A stretch of DNA of 64,000 bases from Lagopus muta (taxonomy: Eukaryota > Chordata > Aves > Galliformes > Phasianidae): the NCBI RefSeq assembly GCF_023343835.1, contig NC_064434.1, positions 22,425,505 to 22,489,504 on the forward strand, written 5' to 3'. Made by a program: the position numbers and the translations under genes. The notes beneath the pieces are model-generated. The model was not told where the DNA came from. It worked only from the letters and a program-made list of their open reading frames with translations, and did not search any database. Positions 1 through 12,225 of the stretch are shown piece after piece; positions within the stretch are counted from its first letter, which is position 1, and each line of letters starts with the position of its first letter.

Positions 1-194
1 AGGAAAAATAGAATGAGATTGAAAATGGAATATTGCTGCCAAATGAGCAAATAAGTGAGAGGATCTGAAACAGATGTCACCTATGTCATACCCCAATCAA
101 AGGAGCAGGCTTACTAGGCTGTGTTAGCAGGGATGCGCTATGCAAAACACACGTATAGCCTGCACTGCACTCAGCAGTGTGGAGCCTGCACTGG

Positions 195-540
195 AGCCTG
201 GTGTTCAACTTTGGGCACGGCACTTCAAGAAGGGTGTGGAGAGCATCCAGGGGAGCATAACAAAGTGATCACAGGTCTAGAAAATATGACCTGTGAGCAA
301 AGACTGAAAGAACTGTGTTTGTTTAGTCTAGGGAAGAGAAGACTGAAGGGAGACACGATAGCAGTCTTCAAGTATTTAAAAGGTTGTTGCAAATAGGAAG
401 AGAATAAATTGTTCTCCATGTCCGTTGGCATTAGGACAAGAAGTAACGGGCTCAAAATGCAGCAAAGGCAATTTAGGTTGCATTGTTAGGAAAACTTTTC
501 TGCCTGTAAGAGAAGATAAGCACTGGACTGTATGGTGCAC
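195..540 (+). mobile_element. CR1 LINE fragment (old, 3' part of ORF2)
   Basis: Translation in the + direction gives a decayed version of the CR1 reverse-transcriptase C-terminal region. The block reading [18 protein letters not shown], then a YLKG-like segment at 297-393, corresponds to [18 protein letters not shown] seen in the better-preserved copy at 53803-54370. It is diverged, with indels, and both ends are indistinct. Confidence 0.8.
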
Positions 541-2200
541 AGAGGCTGAGAATTTCTGTCTTTAATTTTGATGTGATTCCTGGGGCTTGTCACTGTAGTA
601 TATGTCACTTAGTGGTATGCCAATGGTGCATGGCATGGGGTCACCGCCGGCAAACTCCTTTTCTGAGGGACACGTGGCACAGTGTTTGAGTGAGGAAAAA
701 AGAACCCAATTATAATTGGCAATTATTTGCAGAATTTTGAAAAAAGCTGTGACTGTTTTACGATCCAGTAAAATCCCACTTTCTCAAGCGAATTGGTAAT
801 GAAAGTATTCTTAAATTTCACAGAGTTTCTTTGTGTTGAAACCGAGTGCAAATGTATTTAGTTCAGAAAAGTTACAGATGCAGCAAAATGGGCAAATATT
901 ACAATCATACAAAGCTGTTTTTAAGTGATTTGTGTTGGAAATACAGCTCTTTCATTTGAAGCCATCCTCAGAAGGGGAAAAACTTATTGTTTCAACCTAA
1001 TTTGTTTTTACTAATCTATAGCTGATAGTGTTGATATTACCTGGTATTTAAAAATAGTCCTAGCTTTGGAAAACAAGGAAATTAAACTAAAAATAAGTGA
1101 ATTTGTTATCTTTTTTCCTGCAAAAATTTTCTCTGCCGGAAAAAATGGTTCAAAACATCTTCCAGTATAATTTTGAATGTCCGCCAAACAGTAGAGTTAT
1201 TTGCCAAACGTTTTTATGCAGCATTCCCGCTGAGACTCTGTCTCTCAGAAAACAAATTGGTGAAATTAACTTTTCTTATCAGTCTATGGGATTCGAGAGA
1301 AGCAAGGTTGTCTGCCAACACATAGTGGAAAGAAACACTATTAGCTAAGTTGTCTGGTTTCGAGCTTTCTTCCCTCCACCCTCGTCTTGGCCAGGAAACA
1401 CTTAAACGAAGGACTGTGCAGAGGAGGGGAAGAAACTGTTTTGAAGAAGTTTCCAGATAATGTGGGTCTTTGCAGTATGTCATTTATCTTTCTTTTACTT
1501 TCCTTTTTATTTTTTAAGAGCTGACATAGAAAGTTTCGGTTTTTTCCTGGAGCAATTTTTCCACCCTATCTTTCATAACTTTCTCCCTCTGTTCCTGGCT
1601 CCGGGCACAGTGCACGGGTCTCTACTGAGCAAGAATGCACCAACAGCTTGCTGTGCACCGCTGTCAGGCTGCGTGTGTGTGTTGGGGTGCTTCTGTCTGT
1701 GTGAAGGACTGCGTTCTCTTATTTGTCAGAAAGAGATCTTCTGTTTTAGCCAAAAGATACCGAAAAGATATCCAGTGGGAAAAGGGGTATTTCAATAAAG
1801 GTTGAAAAATAAGCATGCAGTGTTTGTAAATGATTTGCATGAATGTTGCAAGTTGAGCTTGAAAAGCATCTGTATCAACAATAAATGTGTTTTGTGCCCA
1901 TTTGTGGAATGAGGTTATTGGTGCTGTTGAGGTAGTGAGGTGATGGTGTGGCTTGGTCCAGCCAGGGTCTGGCATCCATGCAGTGTTCAATAAGTATAGA
2001 TATAAAATCCACAATTCTTCAGAGCCTACAAGGGCAATTTCTGTGTGGAGCAGCTTGCTGAATGAAGTTGTTTCCAGCTCTGAACATGCTTTTATACTGG
2101 AGAGCACCAACTTATTTATCTCATACAGCATTTCAATGCACATTTTAATTACAGATTGTAATGAATATTATTTTAATTTTAAATCTGTCATTGTGTTGGG

Positions 2201-2226
2201 AAAAAAAAAAAAAAAGAAAGAAAAAG
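2201..2226. repeat. Poly(A)/GAAA-rich simple repeat
   Basis: Fifteen A residues are followed by GAAAGAAAAAG. No recognisable retrocopy lies immediately upstream. Confidence 0.9.
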
Positions 2227-3143
2227 CAGCAGACTGCTAAAATAAACCACAAAGAAATCAAACTAAAATGCTCAGCTCTGAAGTAGACACTGTATGCCAC
2301 CCGTTCTTCCTAGAAAAACACAGTTGCTGTTTGGACAGTGACTTCTATTCTTACAGTCCTGATATTTGGAAAGATGAAACAGAGCATTTCTTCTTCGTCC
2401 TGCAGGAGAGCTCGTGCATTGTTAACACAAACTTCCTCGCTCCTGGTGAGGTCCTGCAGATTCTGCACATTCCTCCCTGCAGGATAAGCGGACTTTCAGA
2501 AATGTGCGCACAGCGACGTGCTGCCCTTTATCAGAAGCAGGCTGATGCTTCGCTTTGGTGGATGTGTGTGAGCCCTTGATCTTTACATGTACATGGGACT
2601 TCCACATATGTTTTTCTTTGAACGTTTTACAAAATGACAGACTGTCTGAAAATGCACGTAACCATGCAAGAGTAAATTTTCCTAGCAGACTGGTAGCTGC
2701 GAGTGTGTCCTTCCCAGGAGCTTGGCACAGAACAACAGTAACTGGAATCATGAACGTTACCCAGCTGCGTATTTCCCTGTACCAAAATAATATGAATACT
2801 AAGATATTTGAGCTCGAGATTTCCCTGGCAATATCTACCAACTGTATGAAGCAGGCATACCAATTTCAGTACCTCTTTTATTAAACCTGTAGATTATCAA
2901 GCTGTAAAGGCTGGGGGTTTTATCAGTTTTATGTTTTTAGGGCATTTAGTAGTTGTGGAGTTGTGTGGCCGGTGGTCAGATCATTCCATTTGTGGGACTG
3001 TGTCATTTATCAGCTTCCAATGAAATCATACTTGCTCCTCGGCTGCAAGTTATAAAATCTACAGTCTTCATGTCTGCAACTTTGTCCTCTGCTGCTTGCA
3101 TTTGATAAAACCTATTTATTATTTTTGTAAGTCACATTAGCCA

Positions 3144-3168
3144 GTATGTATGTATTTATTTATTTATT
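3144..3168. repeat. (GTAT)n/(TTTA)n microsatellite
   Basis: GTATGTATGTA passes into ATTTATTTATTTATT. It is a short tetranucleotide repeat within the MCPH1 intron. Confidence 0.85.
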
Positions 3169-6100
3169 GCAGATTTATTCATCTCTGTTGAATAGCAGAA
3201 ATTAAGAATAAGGATTTACCACAGCACTTAGGTTTATTGTGTAATGCATGCACAAGTACAATTCTACATATTTTTGAAGCTGGAACTTCACATTTTGGAT
3301 TCTAACCTACAGATGCAATTTCTACTAATTGCAATAATTCAGAAGGATACACTCCATTTAGCTTTTGTGAAGTATTGTTATTCTGATGGCATTTTAGACT
3401 GGAAATTTATCCACGTGCTGTGCTCTGAAAGTACACCACAAATTGTGTGCTGTTCATAGGACATTAGCAGTTTAATTGCTGAAAAATGTCCAAGTACATC
3501 CAGGAAAATTCATTTTCTTGCATTTTCTCTTGCAGTCATTCAGGAATCCATTCAGAGATGTAGCTTAGGAGAGTGACATACATGGCTCATGAAGTAAAAA
3601 TAATTGCTGAAAATCAATTATTATTTTTACCTTTCTTATATGTATCCTAAATCAACGTGTGAACATGTTGGTTTGGTTTTTCTTTTAACTCTCATCCAAT
3701 TGAATATTTTCTTAAAACCTTGAAGTTATGACACGATTCACTTGATGAACTCTGTGCCATCCATTCTTGTTCTTAGGCTGAAATTTTTCACATAAAATTA
3801 AAAGAAAAATAAGAGATTGGATGGATGAGAAACAGATTGTTGTCTTGCAAAAACACAAATCAGATGTAACTCCATTTGTTTCAGCATTTCACACAGTAAA
3901 AGCAAGCATGCAATCAGATATTTCCCCCCTCTTGCTCTCCTCTGCTCTTCTCCTCTTGCTGCTGTGATTCAGGTCCTCATTTAACAAACAGGTAATGCCT
4001 GCGTGGCTGTGAGGCCATTTCCTGAGCCTCACACAAAGCTCACATCCTTGGACTTTTATGGGGGTTGGTGGTTCTGCATCCCATGTAGCAAATTCTAGGC
4101 AACGTTACAAAGGTGATGCATATATTAATGCGCGCTCTTTTAGTCTGTGGGGATTGAAAACCAGCCACAGGAAGGAGGATAGCTGATGAAATGCATTTCT
4201 TTTTTAGAGCAAGGAGTTCTATTTATTTATCATATTTTCTCGGTGAATTTTGTTTCTGTCAAGATTGATTTTTCCTTTCAAACTGTAAGTTCAACAAGCA
4301 TGCATTAATGGTACATTTTTGAGAAGTGCGTACAATATAACAGGCATCGTTGTGTTGTGAGACAGAATGAAGTTAACACTTGGGATCATTGCAAAAAGAG
4401 TAAATAGATGCTTTCAAGAGATATTTTAGTTTTTTTTTAACCCTCTGCTAATAAATCTACTTGGAAGGGAAAATTGATGTCACTGTGAGATATAGCAGGC
4501 AGCAGAGCTCCCTGACTGACACAACTGTAACTACCAACCAATACACCCACGATTTATGGAAATAATCACTTTGGAGAGCCTAAAGTTTTCCCAGACTCGG
4601 TCTCAGCTGAAGAATTATTTATTTTTTTTCCCACAACTTACCCAGAATCTGTATGGTTTCAAAGAACAGGGAACACTCCTGGAGTGCTGTGAACCCTTTG
4701 ATGTTGCAGAGGCAGCTGAGTCAATTCAGCGCTGATTGGGCCATTTAACCCCACAGCCCAGCCTGGTATGGCCAGCTCTGCCTCTGCCGTGTTTCTTTCA
4801 GGTTCGTGGGGCAGAATGCAAAGCAAAACTTTCAGTATAGCCCAAAAGCACTGAACATGATGCTGCTGCATTTCCCCCGACGGAAAATGTGTGTGAGGAG
4901 ACAGTGTGCTTGAGCACATCCAAAGTGGAGATTCAGACAGAGGAAAAATAAATGTCAAGTTCTATGCCAAAGCTTCCTTTAGCTATTTCAGAGTTGTATG
5001 TGTTCCTAGCTCATCCTCTTACAAAGTGGATTGGTAACACACAGCTGGAACTGTAGTGGGAGTTCAAGAAAGTCATCTTTATATCGTGTCAGCATCTCAC
5101 CGTCCAGGGTTCCTTAGCGTCCAGTAACCGCATTGTGAGCGTGTGGTGAGACAAGTGTTACCGGGAGTGCAAAATTTGGATTTCCTGATTTGATGATTTG
5201 CTGTGTATTTAAATCTATTATTAATTTAATCCAGAAGTCCTCCCTGTGTGAAGACCTACCATACGTGTTAGCTTTCACTGTGGTGGCAGCAAATAAATGC
5301 TTTCAGGGAAAACGTTTGTGGAAGTGGGAATACAATTAGCCCTTTTAAATCATACTCCATTAAGTATGGGAAATAGCAGGACTGCAAGTTATATTTTGAC
5401 TTCTGTCTAAAACAAGACCTGTTGCATTTTCAAGATAACAGCTTATCATAACTAACCATTTTCAGCTTTAAAACCGTAGTGTTCCAGACTGACAAAAATA
5501 GTGTAACATCTGTCTCCATGAATTAAATCTGATTTGCGTTGCGTAAACAAACACTGAAGACTCTTGGCAGTTGTCTTTCTTCTATCCCTTGCTGCTGGTT
5601 TGTCCAAATAAACAACTTCAGAGATCTTCTGTGTGTCTTACCAGCTAAGATGGCACTGTACCCATCATGAGGCTCTTCTGAGATTGATGTGCAGGGCCTG
5701 CTGTTTTTCACTAGATGATAGTTCATTCTTTAATTCTACGACCATGCTTGCCACAAGCAGTTTGCTAATTTCAGGACTGCATGGGTTTTTCCTTATTGAC
5801 ACAATTGAGTAATTGCAGTCCCAGTAATATCAAAGTCATGACATACTGCCCTGTGGGCACTGCTCAGAGATTGCAAAGTGTTTTACATCTCTGAGAAGTC
5901 TCATTTCAAGACACAGATTGTGGCCCCAGACTCACAAACTTGATAGCATATGCTACAAGTGTATAGTGCCTGACTTTTGTATTTCATGACTTCAAGATGC
6001 CCGGCAGGTAGATGTTTTCTGCTCAGAAGGAGATAAGTGGTACATGCAAAGTTCAAAATCAGATCTTCTGCACATGTGTGAAGTATTACATGCCAACATA

Positions 6101-7937
6101 TGTACAGGAATTGCAATCAGACCTGCTCGCTATTCGAGTGATGAAGAGCTCTCTGCCCCACGTATCATTTATCTGGCCAAGAGTTAACTCTGAACTGAGC
6201 GTGGGTCTTCCAAACAATGGAACTCTGCTTTGATGCTGAGCTCAACAAAATTATTTAGAGGCTGTTCTGACTTCCATGAGACAAAATTATGTGCCATGTC
6301 ACTCGTAAATCTGAATTCACAAAAGAGAAGAAAATAAAGGCTATTTTTTTTATTGTTCTCAAGGGTTGGGCTTTTTTGGCCTGGTTTGTCAATAGCAGTT
6401 GCTGTCTTTGTAACTTGCTGAATTCAGAAAGCAAAGAATCAGCTTAGTTTTATTCTGAAGAGAGCAGCCAAGGAATTAACAATAACAGAAAATCTGGATT
6501 CTGTACTGATGGAGGAGAGCTCAGAATTAAGACTTGTACTGACCTGTCCAAGAACAGCACAGAGGACAGTGGCATGGAAATGTGAGCTGAAAACTCGTAT
6601 GCTGGCGTGGGCTTCATGCTTCTCTAATGCTTCACCTGCATAGTTGGTCGTAAGTGCTAAAGCAATGCATCTTGACCTTGTTCTAAGGCTCAGTGAAGAC
6701 TCCATGGAACTATTCAGCTTTAAAGCCTTTGCTAACCACGTGAAGACTCTTATTTGGCTGCACATCCGTGAAGCACATGTACTGCTGCATTAAAATCTCA
6801 AGTGCCTGTGGTTTCACAGCACATTCGTGCCAGGGCTGGAGAAAGGAATCCTCTCAACAAGTAATTCTTTCAGCTACCAGTTACACCTCTTCACTGACTG
6901 CAGTTTCATATTCAGCCATCTCATGTAAGCCAAATATATACACAGTGTCCTTATTGCTATGTAAGATGCTCACATTGATCATCTGTATGAAAATATTCCA
7001 AGCATCACACGACCTGAAACCTTTACTTTTGTTCTCATCTTACTTGTGGATCATTGTAGATTTTCAGAATATTGACATGAGATGCACACTCATAAATGTC
7101 AGATTCATTCATTTGGCAGGGCAATGGCAATCTCACTTTCAGTATTTCAAACTTGATTTTTCATTTATTTTAGCATGAAGATTTTGTATTGATTACCATG
7201 GGTTGTACACTCGTTCTGTGCACAGCTTTTCTTTCCTGCACAATGTCACTAAAGGAAATCGTTTAACTGCTGAGCCATTGTTCTATCTGATAGGTAAAAG
7301 TGAGAAAATTTACTCCAAATAGATAGAGGTTTTCATTGGATGGTGTCAGTGGCTGTACTGCATTCACAGAAGACTTTCTTTTTTGCTATTGCAGAGACAG
7401 AAGCGTTTACATGAAACTGGTGATTTGCTTTGAGTTCTGTTTTGTTTGCGTCACTTCATTTATCTGAGATAAAATACAGTTAATACAGGAACACAGAAAG
7501 GAAAAAGAGATTATAGAGTAATCTCTGAATTGTATATGTTAGTAAAGCAGCACAGTGTTATAAAGGCTCCCATGGTTTGTATGTGTGGTGGAAGACAATA
7601 ATTATTTAGAATATACTTTAATATGCCTGTGTGGTGCCCAGCATTGTAAATGTAAGATTCTAGTGAAAGGTAATTTTTGCCAAGCCCTTTAAGAACTCTT
7701 ACAGGTATTCATCTGAGCTGTAAGTAAGGAGTCTCAGCTCTGGTTTTGGAATTATATCAATCAAGTGTACCATATATGGTCATTTTAGCTCATTGCATAG
7801 TTTAAGCAAAAGTTTCTGATACGGCAGAAAAGTTCATATTCGTATACCATAATTCTTATTTCTTGAATTTAAGACAAGGATTGTTTTTATTCTGAGTAAC
7901 ACGGGTTTTATTGATTTCTTTGTTTCCTCAAATACAG

Positions 7938-8175
7938 ATCTGCAGGCTGCAGCGTCACCTATCAGCAGGAAACTACCAGCTGAGTCTATTCTCAAACCAG
8001 CCTGTGATGTTTGTATCTCCCACCAGCCAGCCACCCTGCAAAAAGCTGATGGAGCTTATAGAGCTGTCAGGAGGAAAAATATGTAAGGCCCTACGTCAGG
8101 CAAAAATCTGCATAGGAAAATACCCAGGAAAGAAGTACCAGGAAATAAAATGTTTATCAGAAAAATGGATTTTAG
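7938..8175 (+). CDS. MCPH1: MCPH1 penultimate coding exon
   Basis: This exon is 238 nt, with start phase 0 and end phase 1. The acceptor is a pyrimidine-rich stretch ending AATACAG just before 7938, and the donor is G|GTAAGA at 8176. It carries most of BRCT3, including the GG turn and the conserved Trp near its 3' end. The same frame runs on past the donor to a stop at 8334-8336, through CR1-derived sequence. Confidence 0.94.
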
Positions 8176-9374
8176 GTAAGATGGAATCACAGAATCACAG
8201 AATGGCCCAGGCTGGAAGGGACCTCAAGGATCATGAATCTCCAACCCCCCTCCACAGGCAGGGCCACCAACCTCCCCATTTAATGCTAGACCAGGCTGCA
8301 CTATCCTTCATATACGCTATACTTCAACACATATAAAACATTCAGGAATATGTATTCAAAAATTGGCTGTAAAGAGTTTACTAAACAGAGGTTTTGGAGA
8401 GAAGGAAGTGAAAGCACTGTTACCAGTAGGCTCCAGGAAGACTGTCTCCGTGGTGAGGACTTTCTGTTAAAACTAACACTACTTTATGATGATCCTGCTA
8501 AACACCATTGTAATTCTACCAAGAAACAATTTAATCCAAAGATTTTCAAATTTATCTTGTATGTGACTGCTTCATTTAGAACAAACTAGAAATGGGAAAG
8601 CTCCGTGGCAGAATTACTTTAAAAGGCACATATGCCGATGAGCTGCATGGAGCTGGATGGGCCAAGCTGAGCCCATCGGGGGAGCTGAAAAACAGTGTAT
8701 CCCTGTGCATGCAGGGAGTCTCACACATCAGATAAAGGACTGAATTCTTTGTGCCTTTCACAGATTTCTCAGATTTCTGTTGCATTCTGACATGTGCTTT
8801 GTATAATTGCTGTATTCTGCCCACGCAGACGGATTTGACACGATGAATCTGCAGAACTTGTAAAACATAAGTGTTTCTATATAATACCTTACCAGGTACA
8901 GGTCCTTGAAATTTAGCCCCTTTCTCAGTAACATAATCATAGAATAATAAAAGCAATGACAGCCTGTCCCTACAAATTGTCATCTTAATCAAATAAATCA
9001 AGCCAAATCTGAAGTTTTGTCCTATCTCTGACACCTCAGTGTTACAATCCAGTACGTTTGTGGTCTTGTGCTGCGAGCACCAACTGCCAGTAAATTCACT
9101 CAAAGGTGACCTCAACAAAAAGCCGATAGGTAAATAATGCTGCACCTTTGTTAAACGTAAGCAAATTGTGTTTGCACTATTATCATCTGACTGCATTTAC
9201 TTTTACCGTCTTTCTCTGTCTGTTTTAGATCAGAAATTGCTCTGAAATACATTACTGCTTTACAATCTGTTTCTTGTGCACTTGATCTCAAACAATCCTG
9301 CCTTTTTATTTCTTCTAGATTCAATCACTCAGCATACAGTATGTCCTATGGAAAACTACATTTTTCAGCTGTGA
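7938..9374 (+). CDS. MCPH1: MCPH1 (microcephalin), C-terminal part: last two coding exons
   Basis: Microcephalin is a nuclear and centrosomal BRCT protein of the DNA damage response, acting at gamma-H2AX foci, and a regulator of chromosome condensation timing. Two spliced segments, 7938-8175 and 9319-9374, encode the last 97 residues and correspond to the third BRCT domain. Visible family marks are HLSAG near the start, QPVMFVSP, the BRCT glycine pair in LSGGKI, and the invariant BRCT tryptophan in LSEKW. The final exon reads DSITQH, then ENY, then stop, closely matching human MCPH1. The exon 1/2 junction splits an Asp codon (G in the first, AT in the second). All earlier exons lie left of the window; I searched 1-7937 for the preceding BRCT exon and saw none. 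In human, ANGPT2 lies antisense inside a large MCPH1 intron upstream of these exons, so 1-7937 probably belongs to that intron. The identification rests on remembered family sequence and is strong. Confidence 0.94.
8176..9318 (+). other. MCPH1: Last intron of MCPH1
   Basis: This 1143 bp intron has donor GTAAGA and acceptor TTCTAG. It holds a CR1 tail at 8184-8310, AATAAA hexamers at 8946-8951 and 8993-8998, and an antisense open frame of 206 codons at 8576-9196 with no recognised domain. A second AG acceptor-like site (CTGTCTGTTTTAG at about 9228) lies upstream of the one chosen. Using it would not give the conserved C-terminus. Confidence 0.85.
8184..8310 (-). mobile_element. CR1 LINE 3' tail abutting MCPH1 exon
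   Basis: The sequence begins with two AATCACAG octamers (the CR1 3' terminal repeat read in reverse), then GGAAGGGACCTCAAGGATCAT and CCAACCCCCC. That is the reversed CR1 3' UTR, so the element is inserted on the minus strand. Its 3' end sits 8 bp after the splice donor of the penultimate MCPH1 exon. Confidence 0.92.
9319..9374 (+). CDS. MCPH1: MCPH1 last coding exon with stop codon
   Basis: The acceptor is TTATTTCTTCTAG ending at 9318. The exon supplies the last two bases of the split Asp codon, then 17 codons and TGA at 9372-9374. The peptide keeps SITQH, VC and ENY of the human C-terminus; the last residues (IFQL) differ. It is too short to be found as a free-standing ORF and was located by matching the expected phase and peptide. 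Confidence 0.93.
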
Positions 9375-9562
9375 GCTAACTCAAGAGCTTCCATATGGCT
9401 GTAAGGAAACAAGCCCACTTTGGCCTCAACAACTAAGCTGTGAATAAAATTTCTAAGAGAATGCTAATTTCGTATTTATAAAAATGTTTTTATATTTTTA
9501 TTATTTCTGAAAATGATGATTTTTGTTTCCTTTTAATAAAGTTCTTTGATAAAAGTCATCAT
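9375..9562 (+). terminator. MCPH1: MCPH1 3' UTR with two polyadenylation signals
   Basis: After the stop codon there is an AT-rich stretch with AATAAA at 9443-9448 and a second AATAAA at 9535-9540. T/GT-rich sequence follows near 9570-9580. The cleavage site is inferred to be 10-25 bases after the second signal; the first could give a shorter transcript. No cleavage site can be read directly. Confidence 0.7.
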
Positions 9563-9821
9563 GCTTCCATTTATTTGTTGAAGAACCTTTGGACCTAAAT
9601 GCTGAGTGAGTCGTTACTCACTGGGAGGAAGTGGAAAGATGCTTCCCAATCCCTAAGTGGATTTGATCCCGTTGGTGCAGGTAACTGTTTGTGCTGTATG
9701 TGCACTGAGCGTGTGCTGGAGCTAGCTTTGGTGTAGTCAGCAGGAGCTGTGCTGCCAGAGAATGGATTCCATAGGCTCCCACTTGGACAGCTGGAGTCCC
9801 ATGCTGCTGTGTTTTTATGAA

Positions 9822-9995
9822 TCACAGAATGGCCTGGGTTGACAAGGACCACAGTGATCATCTAGTTTCACCCCCCTGCTATGTGCAGGGTCACCAACCG
9901 CCACAGTGGCTGCCCAGAGCCACATCCAGCCTTGAATTCCTCCAGGGATGGGGCATCCACAACCTCCTTGGGCAGACTCACACCTCCCATTGTAA
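9822..9995 (-). mobile_element. CR1 LINE 3' tail
   Basis: It starts with ATCACAGAATGG and contains ATCATCTAGTTTCACCCCCC, CCCAGAGCCACATCCAGCCTTGAAT and GGGGCATCCACAACCTCCTTGGGCA, the reversed CR1 3' region. It lies about 260 bp past the MCPH1 polyadenylation signal and is truncated after about 170 bp. Confidence 0.92.
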
Positions 9996-11705
9996 AGTTC
10001 TAAATTATATTTTCAAAAAATAATTGAAACTCAATAAATATGGTGAGGTGCCTTTAAATGCCTCGCATCCAGGCTGAAACTGTGAACAGCTACTGATTCT
10101 GAGTCAAATGAATTAAGGCAGCACATCATGCATACACTATTGAAAATCACTTATCACTAAATACTTCGGGGATGTTTGAAAAATGTATACAAGTGTCCTA
10201 ACAGTTAAAATTCTCTTCAATCTGTATATTTGTTTTCAATAGGTGTAAAGATTTGGATATACATTATGTTGTGATGCATGTTTAGCTATAAAGGCACAAC
10301 TTTCTTTAAATATTTACATGATCCATCACAATAACATATCATCATTGCAGAGAATAATGTGCTATCCGGTAAGTTAATGGCAGCTCATAACTCATACCTT
10401 CCAAACTCCATGCTCCCCAGAGTACTGTCAAACAATGGAAAACGTGCAGTGAAGATAATGATTTCAAATGAATATTATGGAACCACCAAAGTACGATGTA
10501 TAAATATTGCCGTTCCATTGCATTGCTGCAGCTTCTTGGACCTGGAATGGAATTGCAATGCACCTTTCCTTTAAACTTGAGGGCTATCCAGGTTTTTTTC
10601 TTCAGAGGTTCAGCAGTGTCTGGGTGGCAGGCTGTTCAGTCCCAGATTAGCACAGATGCTCTGTAAATACGTTATACGTTATCCATTTTACACATCATAA
10701 ACGTATAACAAACGTTTCCCACAATAATGGGAAAACTCCGAGTTAAGATTATATTAGGGAGAATTAAACTGTCTTTATTTTCAGAAATACCGAGCAGCTG
10801 CAATTCAAAAAGATGAGATCTTGTTTTCAAATATCCAAGTAATGCAGAGCTTGTTTTAGATACAAACTGGGAAATATAATTAATTTGGGTCTTTTACTTG
10901 CTTGGTTTTCTGACACACACATTCTTAACAGCGTCTTACCTCTGAAAAAAATATGTTTGATACCAGAATTAATAATCAGGTCCCTTTGCAAATCCGACTG
11001 CTTAAAATTGAAACTATTTACCTAAAGACTGCAGAGCACTGGCAACACAGTATCACTCTTCACCCTTGACCTTATGAGCCCCTTTATTAAGAAATCTGTT
11101 GCCAAGGCCTGTAGACCAAAATAGAAATACTTAAATAAGTTGTGACATGTGAACATACGGTTCCCAGTAAGTAACAGAACCATTTGTTTGAATTATATTG
11201 CTTAACTTTGAGTATTACGACCTCCTAGTTTATTTTGCAGTCATTTCCTAAGTGTACTACACATAGAAATCTGTCACTATTAATTTATACAATGTAACAT
11301 TCCAAATTGGTTTTCTCATAAATCTTCTTAAGATGAATCTCAACTATTTAAATTGTAAATTCTTGGATCAACATGTTGATCTTTATTAGTCACACGTGTA
11401 ACAGACTTGACTGTAAAAAGTCTAATATACTTTTGTTTTAACTAAAATGTTTCAATCTATCAGTTGAGATAATTTCCACTTACATTACATGATTTGCTAG
11501 ATATCCCTGTGTCTGTTGACTGCTCTTGCAATGTCTGTTTAGGCAAATGTAGCCAGCAGGAAATTAAATGCCTAATTTTGGTCTCGTGGTTGGTGAGAGA
11601 AGAGCTGTGCAGCCATATTGTCTGTCGGTTGGTTATAGGACATAACAAATGTAGGAGTGATTAGAATTTCAAAGACAAGCGTGTTGTACAAGCAGCAAAA
11701 TGAAT
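9996..11705. other. Intergenic, no recognised feature
   Basis: AT-rich single-copy-looking sequence downstream of MCPH1. I see no exon-like frame, RNA gene or clear repeat. Confidence 0.6.
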
Positions 11706-11707
11706 TA

Positions 11708-11962
11708 TAGGCTCATAGAATGGCCTAGGTTGAAAAGGACCACAATGATCATCTAGTTTCAACCCCCCTTCCATGGGCACAGCTGCCAACCACCAGACCA
11801 GGCTGCCCAGAGCCACATCCAGCGTGGCCTTGAATGCCTCCAGGGATGGGGCATCCACAGCCTCCTTGGGCAACCTGTTCCAGTGCATCACCACCTCTGT
11901 GTGAAAATCTTCCTCCTAATATCTAACCTAAACCTCCCCTGTCTCAGTTTAAGCGTTCATTT
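11708..11962 (-). mobile_element. CR1 LINE 3' part
   Basis: ATAGAATGG, then GATCATCTAGTTTCAACCCCCC, GGGGCATCCACAGCCTCCTTGGGCAACCTGTTCCAGTG and TCTTCCTCCTAATATCTAACCTAAA form a fairly well preserved reversed CR1 tail. The minus-strand translation includes [20 protein letters not shown], the CR1 ORF2 C-terminus. Confidence 0.94.
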
Positions 11963-12225
11963 TCTATAGCCCGGAGCCTTTCACACGAGCAGCTTCTGAT
12001 CTATTTACCTCAATGTGGATTCTTGAACACCTCAGCTCCGAAAGGGAGACGCACTTCTACTCCAGACCTCAGCAGAAGAGGCCAGTGCTGACTGTTCCTT
12101 ACGTCAGCAAACTCCAGAGGGAGAATGATGAAAACTTGCCCAATGTTTCGTTTGCCAGAAGAAATCAGCCAACCAAAATAAACTTGCACTTGATACCAAG
12201 CTCAATAAGTACAACAATAAGCCAG

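Larger units (their letters stand above)
1..7937 (+). other. MCPH1: MCPH1 intron (left part outside window)
   Basis: This 7.9 kb AT-rich stretch precedes the penultimate MCPH1 exon. Apart from a CR1 fragment at 195-540, an A-run at 2201-2226, a short TATT repeat at 3144-3168 and an AT-rich hairpin at 3594-3630, I see no exon, RNA gene or other recognisable element. Open frames here are short and resemble nothing I know. ANGPT2, which nests antisense in this region in human, shows no visible exon here. Confidence 0.75.

Noticed and set aside
1..7937. Search for nested ANGPT2 exons or the preceding MCPH1 BRCT exon
   Set aside because: No frame on either strand shows fibrinogen-like, coiled-coil or BRCT sequence. 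They presumably lie left of the window.
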